From contig PMUF01000640.1 of the NCBI GenBank assembly GCA_003167015.1, positions 1 to 9,049 on the forward strand: a stretch of 9,049 bases of DNA, read 5' to 3'. Position numbers and translations under genes: made by a program. Source of the DNA: Chitinophagaceae bacterium (GTDB lineage Bacteria; Bacteroidota; Bacteroidia; Chitinophagales; Chitinophagaceae). Position 1 is the stretch's first letter, and the number at the start of each line of letters is the position of its first letter. A model generated the notes under the pieces. The model made no database searches, was not told the origin of the DNA, and was given only the letters and a program-made list of their open reading frames with translations. Of the stretch, positions 1 to 5,338 are shown in pieces.

Positions 1-262
1 ACATAATCACCGCCGCCGTCGACCCGAATTCCTTAATCTTCCGAAGCCAGAAAAGACCTTCATTCCCCGTATTAATAGAACTATTGAAGTTCATGTCCAG
101 CAGGATCAGGTCAAAAGTCCGTTTGGCAAGGATCGACCGCATATTCTCAGGGTTCTTTTCCGTCACTACATCCGCCGCCTCTGTCTTTAATAACAATCTT
201 ACCGCTGTAAGGACATCGGGATCATCGTCGATAACCAGTATAGAAGCATTTTTCAAAATCAT
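1..262 (-). CDS. Response regulator receiver domain, probably of an NtrC/AtoC-type sigma-54 activator (partial, N-terminus only)
   Basis: The minus strand reads open from an ATG at 262-260 to the left edge, giving 87 codons beginning MILKNASILVIDDDPDVL. This is a CheY-like receiver: the acidic pocket is D13/D14 in the VIDDD stretch, and the phosphoacceptor aspartate is D56 in LILLDMNF. The downstream NTGNEGLFWLRKIK segment is familiar from Bacteroidota NtrC-type regulators that sit beside ABC export genes. In that family the receiver is followed by an AAA+ sigma-54 interaction domain and a Fis-type DNA-binding domain; neither is visible here, so the output domain is inferred. The gene points away from the transport genes across a 305-base gap and is the obvious candidate for their phosphorylation-dependent control. 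A partner histidine kinase is expected further left. The receiver call is firm; the sigma-54 class is likely but unproven. Confidence 0.88.
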   Translation of the reverse strand, partial: MILKNASILVIDDDPDVLTAVRLLLKTEAADVVTEKNPENMRSILAKRTFDLILLDMNFNSSINTGNEGLFWLRKIKEFGSTAAVIM

Positions 263-298
263 AAAATATTTGTGTTTCGGTGCAACATTCGCTAACTA

Positions 299-330
299 CA
301 AGTATACCTTAAATATAAAGGTATGGCAAT
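299..330 (-). promoter_or_regulatory. Candidate Bacteroidota-type promoter of the response regulator
   Basis: Read on the minus strand, ATTG (330-327) is followed after exactly 20 bases by TATACTTG (306-299). The known Bacteroidota housekeeping promoter is TTTG, 19-20 bases, then TAnnTTTG; each element here has one mismatch and the spacing is right. Transcription would begin near 290-295, leaving a leader of about 30 bases before the ATG at 262. A 7-bp dyad lies in the spacer. The motif is degenerate and AT-rich DNA produces chance matches, so this is moderate evidence only. Confidence 0.42.
304..324. promoter_or_regulatory. Perfect 7-bp inverted repeat in the promoter spacer, possible operator
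   Basis: ATACCTT (304-310) and AAGGTAT (318-324) are exact reverse complements separated by the 7 bases AAATATA. The dyad overlaps the first bases of the proposed minus-strand -7 element and fills most of the spacer up to the -33 element. A protein bound there would be placed to block the promoter, which would suit autoregulation or repression. The symmetry is directly visible; the operator role is inferred. Confidence 0.4.
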
Positions 331-334
331 TAAT

Positions 335-348
335 TTTTTACGTAAAAA
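335..348. repeat. Perfect 14-bp palindrome TTTTTACGTAAAAA
   Basis: The sequence is its own reverse complement over 14 bases, centred between 341 and 342, and the symmetry stops at 334/349. It lies just upstream of the proposed -33 element of the regulator promoter, a typical place for an activator or upstream element. The A and T runs make chance symmetry more likely than for a mixed sequence. Confidence 0.35.
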
Positions 349-455
349 CCACCAAAACACCAACTGTATCAAAACCGGACAGTTCCTGTATCGAAAATGA
401 ACTATGAAGGCGGCATATCGCTTCTAATAAACTGTAAATCATGCACCTTGCATTC

Positions 456-470
456 TGGCATGTGTTTGAT
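456..470 (+). promoter_or_regulatory. Weak sigma-54-like candidate upstream of the adaptor
   Basis: TGGCATG (456-462) matches the -24 half of a sigma-54 promoter well. The following TTGAT (466-470) is a poor -12 half: it lacks the C of TTGC and sits one base too close. I list it because the divergent regulator looks like a sigma-54 activator, which would predict such a site here. As written it would be a non-consensus or non-functional promoter. Confidence 0.18.
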
Positions 471-485
471 AGCATACGATTGGAA

Positions 486-517
486 TTTTCTCATGTGTAA
501 TCCTCCTGGTATTTTTA
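486..517 (+). promoter_or_regulatory. Weak Bacteroidota-type promoter candidate for the adaptor operon
   Basis: TTTT (486-489), 20 bases, then TATTTTTA (510-517) resembles the TTTG / TAnnTTTG pattern with one mismatch in each element and correct spacing. It would start a transcript about 45 bases before the GTG at 568. The match depends on T-rich sequence and could easily be chance. It is an alternative to the sigma-54-like site, not an addition to it. Confidence 0.2.
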
Positions 518-567
518 TACTGGGGGCTTTTTTAAAAAAAACGACCTAACCATTTAAAAATTCAATC

Positions 568-1827
568 GTGGACAGAGTAATACCAAAAAAGAGATGGAGT
601 ACTAAACGCCTGTTAACCATTGGCGGCATATTGGCCTTAGCCCTATTAATTTTCGCCAGTTTTTATTTCGCCCGGGGCGGATCTAAGCTGAATGTGGACC
701 TTGATCGCATTACCATCAGTGAGATCAAACAGGACAAATTTCAGGAATCTATCCCCCAGAACGGCACCGTACTCCCCCTGACAACTATTTACCTCCCTAC
801 CCCCGACGGAGGCCGGGTAGCGGAAAGATATGTAGAGGACGGCGCGATGCTTAAAGCAGGCGATCCCATCCTCAAGCTGGTGAATACCGATGTGGAATAC
901 AACATGGCCAATACGGCGAATCAGGTTTCCAGCACCCTGGCCAACATAGAGTTGGGTCGTATCAACGCCGACCAGAACACTGTGACCAAGCTTACCACAA
1001 CGGCCGACGTGGAATTGGCCTACAAGGAGGCCGAACGCATCTATCTGCTGGACGTGAAACTCTACGCCGCACACGTCATTGGTTCGCAGGAATACACCAC
1101 GGCAGTCAACAACTACAACGTGTTGAAGCGCAAGCTCGAACTTCAGAATGAGATCCTTCGTCAGGACACCATCTCCCGCGCCCAGGAGGCCAGGCAGGAC
1201 CAGGAGTCTTACGAACGAGCCAAGGCCACCTTGAAGATCATGCAGGACAAAGTCAACGCCCTGGTTCTTCGCGCCCCCATCGACGGCCAGCTCACCGCCC
1301 TCGCCGCAGAAGTCGGCCAGGTCTTAACCCCTGGCTTCAGCGTAGGCCAGATCGACGCGACCAACGGCTACCTGGTCAGGCTGACCGATGTGGACGAACA
1401 CTATATCAACCGCGTCTTCACCGGCCAGACCGGCACCTTTACCCTCGGCGATTCGACCACCTACAAGCTCAAGATCATTAAGGTCTACACCGCGATAGCC
1501 GCTGGCCGTTTCCAGGTAGACATGCACTTTGTCGGCAAAGTGCCCCAGGGTCTCCGTAAAGGACAAACCCTGCAGGTCACCCTGGCCCTCAGCGATGAAA
1601 GAACCGCCATCCTCGTACCCAAAGGCGGCTTCTACCAGCAAACCGGCGGTAACTGGATCTTTAAGGTCAGTGAGGACGGCAAAACCGCCTACAAGGTTGA
1701 TATTCAGCTGGGACAACAGAATACGGACTATTACGAAGTGCTTTCCGGTTTGAAGCCTGGTGATAAGGTCGTAACTTCCAGCTACGAGAATTATGGTAAC
1801 ATGCAGGAATTAGTACTGAAGAAGTAA
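568..1827 (+). CDS. HlyD/MacA-like periplasmic adaptor of an ABC export system
   Basis: This 419-residue protein is a membrane-fusion adaptor linking an inner-membrane transporter to an outer-membrane channel. A basic N-terminus (MDRVIPKKRWSTKR) precedes one membrane helix at about 15-35, with the rest periplasmic. Residues about 78-105 form the first half of a lipoyl-like domain (GGRVAERYVEDGAMLKAGDP). A long charged helical hairpin spans about 110-232, and the second lipoyl half follows (LRAPIDGQLTALAAEVGQVL, 234-253). A beta-barrel lies at about 266-340 and a membrane-proximal domain at 345-419, including LKPGDKVVTSSY. The start is GTG: an in-frame TAA at 547-549 closes the frame upstream, and the next candidate starts would remove the anchor. 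As usual in Bacteroidota there is no Shine-Dalgarno site. It is the first gene rightward from the control region. Some annotations would label it an RND adaptor, but the neighbouring ATPase and FtsX permeases favour an ABC partner. Confidence 0.9.
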   Translation: MDRVIPKKRWSTKRLLTIGGILALALLIFASFYFARGGSKLNVDLDRITISEIKQDKFQESIPQNGTVLPLTTIYLPTPDGGRVAERYVEDGAMLKAGDPILKLVNTDVEYNMANTANQVSSTLANIELGRINADQNTVTKLTTTADVELAYKEAERIYLLDVKLYAAHVIGSQEYTTAVNNYNVLKRKLELQNEILRQDTISRAQEARQDQESYERAKATLKIMQDKVNALVLRAPIDGQLTALAAEVGQVLTPGFSVGQIDATNGYLVRLTDVDEHYINRVFTGQTGTFTLGDSTTYKLKIIKVYTAIAAGRFQVDMHFVGKVPQGLRKGQTLQVTLALSDERTAILVPKGGFYQQTGGNWIFKVSEDGKTAYKVDIQLGQQNTDYYEVLSGLKPGDKVVTSSYENYGNMQELVLKK

Positions 1828-1873
1828 CCCTAATGTGGAATTAAACGTCTTAATCGTCTATAAAATAAAAAAT

Positions 1874-2071
1874 ATGAAACTGAAACTCCTGTACACTGGC
1901 TGCCTGCTCCTTTGCCTGAGTACCATCGCCTCGTCCAACGAGAGCCTTCGGCACTGTCATCATACTGCAGGTAAGGTCGTCATTCCCGGAGCTATTCCAG
2001 GGGTTACCGCCTCTTCCTCCGACCAGCTCGATCCTGCCGCCCCGAGCCTCATTAAACTTTTATATATCTAA
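1874..2071 (+). CDS. Small putative exported protein, function unknown
   Basis: An ATG at 1874 opens a 65-codon frame; an in-frame GTG at 1835 would add 13 residues but would spoil the signal sequence, so ATG is preferred. MKLKLLYTGCLLLCLSTIAS is a good Sec signal: basic start, hydrophobic core, and a possible signal peptidase I site after A19. The mature part would be only about 45 residues, with a CHH group and no domain I recognise. Its codons resemble those of its neighbours. It lies between adaptor and ATPase, where related loci can carry a TolC-type outer-membrane gene, but I find no TolC-like sequence in any of the three forward frames. It may be a small secreted accessory, a decayed gene start, or a chance ORF. 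The signal peptide is the main support. Confidence 0.4.
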   Translation: MKLKLLYTGCLLLCLSTIASSNESLRHCHHTAGKVVIPGAIPGVTASSSDQLDPAAPSLIKLLYI

Positions 2072-2100
2072 AATATACTCACCTAAACAAAGCCTCAATT

Positions 2101-2778
2101 ATGATCAAGATCAGCGAACTCCAGAAAACTTACCGCACGGAAGAAGTGGAGACGATTGCCCTCAACCGGCTCAGCTTCGAAGTAAAGGAAGGTGAATTCG
2201 TCTCCGTCATGGGCCCCTCAGGATGCGGCAAATCCACCCTCCTGAATATCTTAGGTCTGCTCGACGATCCCGATGGCGGCAGTTTTTTATTCAACGGCAC
2301 CGAAGTGGCGCATTTCAACGAACGCAAACGGGCTGACCTCCGCAAAAGGAACATCGGCTTCGTATTCCAGAGTTTCAACCTGATCGACGAACTGACCGTA
2401 TTTGAGAATGTTGAATTACCCCTCATCTACCTCGGCGTAAAAGGACCGGAAAGAAAACAACGCGTCGAAGTCGTCCTCGACAAAATGCAGATCATGCACC
2501 GTCGTAACCACTACCCGCAACAGCTCTCCGGTGGTCAGCAACAGCGTGTCGCCGTCGCCCGCGCCGTCGTCAATAACCCCAAGCTGATCCTGGCCGATGA
2601 ACCGACAGGTAACCTCGATTCCTCCAACGGTAACGAAGTGATGCAACTGCTGACCGATCTCAACGAACAGGGCACCACGATCATCATGGTCACGCACTCC
2701 GAACACGACTCCCGCTACAGCCATCGCATCATCCGCATGCTGGACGGTCAGACCGTGACGGAGAACATCCTGGTCTAA
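2101..2778 (+). CDS. ABC transporter ATP-binding protein, LolD/MacB/FtsE-like
   Basis: This 225-residue cytoplasmic ATPase has the normal length for a stand-alone LolD-type subunit and every catalytic element intact. Walker A is GPSGCGKST (38-46), with the Q-loop glutamine at Q90 (FVFQSFNL). The signature is LSGGQ (142-146) and Walker B is LILADE (162-167) with catalytic E167. The D-loop is NLD (171-173) and the switch histidine H199 (VTHS). NLIDELTVFENVELPLIY after the Q-loop is characteristic of the MacB/LolD/FtsE class, whose partners are FtsX-type permeases, as found immediately downstream. It would dimerise and drive conformational change in the permeases rather than classic transmembrane pumping. 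It is the only ATPase in the window although three permease genes follow, so it may be shared. The start ATG gives the usual MIKISELQKTYRT N-terminus. Confidence 0.95.
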   Translation: MIKISELQKTYRTEEVETIALNRLSFEVKEGEFVSVMGPSGCGKSTLLNILGLLDDPDGGSFLFNGTEVAHFNERKRADLRKRNIGFVFQSFNLIDELTVFENVELPLIYLGVKGPERKQRVEVVLDKMQIMHRRNHYPQQLSGGQQQRVAVARAVVNNPKLILADEPTGNLDSSNGNEVMQLLTDLNEQGTTIIMVTHSEHDSRYSHRIIRMLDGQTVTENILV

Positions 2779-2828
2779 GATACATCGCTGCCGGGCCGTA
2801 TCATTTTCCAAACTGGTCAGTAATGACC
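2779..2828 (+). repeat. Small dyads in the ATPase-permease 1 gap
   Basis: GATAC (2779-2783, directly after the stop codon) can pair with GTATC (2798-2802). Further on, GGTCA (2815-2819) pairs perfectly with TGACC (2824-2828) around a GTAA loop, ending 13 bases before the permease ATG. Both stems are only 5 bp and neither is followed by a T-run, so they do not look like terminators. They may affect local mRNA folding or be chance. Confidence 0.2.
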
Positions 2829-2841
2829 TAAATGATTCTCT

Positions 2842-5286
2842 ATGCTTAAAAATTACCTCAGGATTGCATTACGCAATCTGGCTAAGTATAAATTCATTTC
2901 CTTCATTAACCTTTTTGGACTGACCGTCGGCCTTTCCTGCTGCCTGCTGATCCTCACCTATATCCTGCATGAGACCAGCTATGATAAGTACAACCGGCAG
3001 GCAGCCCGGATCTACCGCGTCACCCGCAGCTTTAACAACAAGGACGGCATCGTCTCCCTGCATCTGGGAGCGGTCGCCCCACCCTTCGGCCCGCTGCTGC
3101 AAAACGATTTCCCGGATATTCAAAAGACCACCCGGATATTGCCCATGGGCAACGCGCCGATGCGCTACGAAGACAAAATATTCAATGAGAAAGAACTCTT
3201 CTGTGCCGATACCAACTTTTTCAGCATGTTTGACGTGCCCGTACTAAAGGGCAACCCGCAAACAGCCCTCTCGGACCCCTTCTCTATCCTACTGACCCCG
3301 GACCTTGCCCGCAAGTATTTCGGCGACGCAGACCCGATGGGCAAAGTGATCCGCATGAACAATCAGTTCAACCTCAAGGTCACCGGCATCTTCCAGCCTT
3401 TTCCCTCCGCCACCCACATGCACCCAAATGTCCTGATCTCTTTCAACACACTGAAGGACTCCGCCATCTACGGCGAGAATAATCTGATGACGAACTGGGG
3501 CAATAACGCCTTCTATACCTACCTGCTCCTGCCGGAACACTATCCGGCCCGCAGCCTGGAGGCACAATTCCCCGCCTTCCTCGACCGGCGGATGCACTTC
3601 CCCGGCGCCCCGGCGGATTTCAAGGCTTCGAAAACCACCCAGCTCTTCCTCCAACCGCTGACGGACATCCACCTCCGCTCCCATCTTGACGAAGAGATCG
3701 AAGAGAACGGGGACAGCAGCCGCGTCACGATCTTCGGCGCCATCGCCCTTTTCATCCTGCTCATCGCCTGCATCAACTATATGAACCTGTCCACCGCCCG
3801 GTCAGCCCTCCGGGCCAAAGAGATCGGCATCCGGAAAGTATCGGGCGCCGTAAGACAGGAGATCATTGTCCAGTTTCTCAGCGAATCGATCCTCCTCTCC
3901 TTCGTGGCCCTGCTGCTGGCAGGCGCCCTGGCCTGGCTAACCCTGCCCGCACTGAATTCGGTCACCGGCCTGGAACTGTCGATACAAACCCTGCTGCAGA
4001 TCCGGGTACTGCTCCCGCTCCTGCTTACCCCCCTGATCGTCGGTACCCTGTCCGGCCTCTACCCAGCCATATTCCTGTCCTCCTTCCAGCCCTCCAAAGT
4101 GCTGAAGGGCTTATTGAAGGTCGGCAGCGGCAATATCTCCTTCCGTAAAGTACTCGTCGTCACACAATTCGCCATCTCTATCGTCCTGCTGATCAGCACG
4201 GCCATCGTCTTCCAGCAACTGCACTACATGCAGAATACCTCATTGGGTTTCGACAAAGATCATATCGTCACCCTCCGCTACAACAACGGTCTGGACAATA
4301 CCTACGAAAGTTTCCGCAACCAACTCTTGCAGGACCCTCATATCCGACAGGCTACCCGATCCTCCCGTATTCCCAGCGGCCGCCTGCTGGACGAACAGGG
4401 CGCTTCCACCGAAAGCGGCGATTCCCTGCGCCCTGTCACGGCTGATATCAAATACCTGGCGGTCGACCACGACTTCCTCTCCGCCTATGGCATTCCCATC
4501 GTAGCCGGCAGGGACTTCTCCCGGGCTTATGCAACCGATACTACCTCCTACCTGCTGAATGTTGCCGCCACCAAAGCCCTGGGGATAAAGACTCCGCAGG
4601 AAATGATCGGGAAGAATTTCGCCTACGCCGGTGTCAAAGGAAAAGTGATCGGCGTCATGCGGGACTTTAACTTCGAGTCGATGCACCAGGCCATCGTTCC
4701 GCTGATCATGGTCATGCCCCCCGCCAGCCAGGCCGGCAATTCCTTCGGCAGAATCTCCGTTAAGATCGCCGGTAATAAAGACAATATAGCCGCGGCCATC
4801 GCCCACCTGGAAAAAACCTGGAAACAATACCTGCCTGAAGTGCCCTTCGAATACACCTTCCTCGATGAACATTTCGAAGAGCTTTACCAATCTGAACAAC
4901 GGCAAGGCATACTCTTTACGGTCTTCTCGGGCATCGCCATCTTCATCGCCTGTCTTGGCCTCTTGGGATTATCCGCCTTTTCCATCTCCCAGCGCCTGAA
5001 AGAGATCGGCATCCGCAAAGTACTCGGTGCCAGCACCGGCGGCATCGTGACACTCCTGTCGCTGGATTTCCTGAAACTCGTGGCCTTCGCCGCCCTTATT
5101 GCCTTCCCCATCGCCTGGTACGCCATGCACAACTGGCTGCGGGACTTCGCATACCGCATCCCGATCGAATGGTGGGTCTTCGCGATAGCAGGCATCCTGG
5201 CCGCAACCGTGGCCCTGGTGACGATCAGCATCCAGGCCCTGAAGGCAGCCGTCGCCAACCCCGTGAAGAGCCTCAGGTCAGAGTAA
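2842..5286 (+). CDS. FtsX/MacB-type ABC permease 1 (tandem two-half, 814 residues)
   Basis: This inner-membrane permease is built from two MacB-like halves. Half one has a helix at about 19-42, a periplasmic MacB-type domain (about 43-292, containing LARKYFGDADPMGK and QPLTDIHL) and helices near 295-318, 346-369 and 386-412. Half two repeats this: a helix at about 437-458, a periplasmic domain to about 688 (with FLDEHFEELY), and helices near 690-712, 742-760 and 776-798. After the second helix of each half is the cytoplasmic KEIGIRKVxGA motif (326-336 and 720-730), corresponding to the MacB/LolCE coupling segment that contacts the ATPase. One polypeptide therefore offers two ATPase docking sites, as in a MacB dimer. 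The ATG follows the ATPase by 63 bases and gives the family-typical MLKNYLRIALRNLAKYK start. It is intact. The substrate is unknown; lipoprotein, lipid, peptide or drug export are all possible. Confidence 0.93.
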   Translation: MLKNYLRIALRNLAKYKFISFINLFGLTVGLSCCLLILTYILHETSYDKYNRQAARIYRVTRSFNNKDGIVSLHLGAVAPPFGPLLQNDFPDIQKTTRILPMGNAPMRYEDKIFNEKELFCADTNFFSMFDVPVLKGNPQTALSDPFSILLTPDLARKYFGDADPMGKVIRMNNQFNLKVTGIFQPFPSATHMHPNVLISFNTLKDSAIYGENNLMTNWGNNAFYTYLLLPEHYPARSLEAQFPAFLDRRMHFPGAPADFKASKTTQLFLQPLTDIHLRSHLDEEIEENGDSSRVTIFGAIALFILLIACINYMNLSTARSALRAKEIGIRKVSGAVRQEIIVQFLSESILLSFVALLLAGALAWLTLPALNSVTGLELSIQTLLQIRVLLPLLLTPLIVGTLSGLYPAIFLSSFQPSKVLKGLLKVGSGNISFRKVLVVTQFAISIVLLISTAIVFQQLHYMQNTSLGFDKDHIVTLRYNNGLDNTYESFRNQLLQDPHIRQATRSSRIPSGRLLDEQGASTESGDSLRPVTADIKYLAVDHDFLSAYGIPIVAGRDFSRAYATDTTSYLLNVAATKALGIKTPQEMIGKNFAYAGVKGKVIGVMRDFNFESMHQAIVPLIMVMPPASQAGNSFGRISVKIAGNKDNIAAAIAHLEKTWKQYLPEVPFEYTFLDEHFEELYQSEQRQGILFTVFSGIAIFIACLGLLGLSAFSISQRLKEIGIRKVLGASTGGIVTLLSLDFLKLVAFAALIAFPIAWYAMHNWLRDFAYRIPIEWWVFAIAGILAATVALVTISIQALKAAVANPVKSLRSE

Positions 5287-5293
5287 TGACCCG

Positions 5294-5314
5294 GATCAAA
5301 ATAATTTTTCGATC
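5294..5314 (+). repeat. Weak AT-rich hairpin in the permease 1-2 gap
   Basis: GATCAAAA (5294-5301) can pair with TTTT plus GATC (5306-5314) around TAAT, with C5310 bulged. GATCAAA also recurs as a direct repeat at 5294-5300 and 5311-5317. The stem is weak and has no terminator-like T-run, so read-through into permease 2, only 52 bases after the stop of permease 1, is expected. The rest of the gap shows nothing distinctive. Confidence 0.2.
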
Positions 5315-5338
5315 AAATAGTTCATCAATCTTTGGCCT

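Larger units (their letters stand above)
263..567. other. Divergent intergenic control region, AT-rich
   Basis: This gap separates the leftward regulator from the rightward transport genes. It is markedly richer in A and T than the flanking coding DNA and I see no credible gene in it. The half nearest the regulator holds a minus-strand promoter-like pair, a dyad and a palindrome (listed separately). The half nearest the adaptor holds only weak promoter candidates and a TTTTTTAAAAAA tract at 528-539. Confidence 0.7.

Noticed and set aside
84..407. Plus-strand 107-codon ORF
   Set aside because: It runs antisense through the conserved receiver domain and on into the AT-rich control region, and its product shows no domain or signal features.
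528..539. TTTTTTAAAAAA tract as a terminator
   Set aside because: It is a pure A/T palindrome without a GC stem and lies about 30 bases before the adaptor start, so a leader-sequence feature or chance is more likely.
1835..1873. GTG at 1835 as start of the small exported ORF
   Set aside because: It would add MELNVLIVYKIKN before the signal peptide, moving the basic-hydrophobic signal inward; the ATG at 1874 gives a standard signal sequence.
4240..4905. Minus-strand ORF of 221 codons inside permease 1
   Set aside because: It is a shadow of the second periplasmic domain of permease 1, with no independent support.
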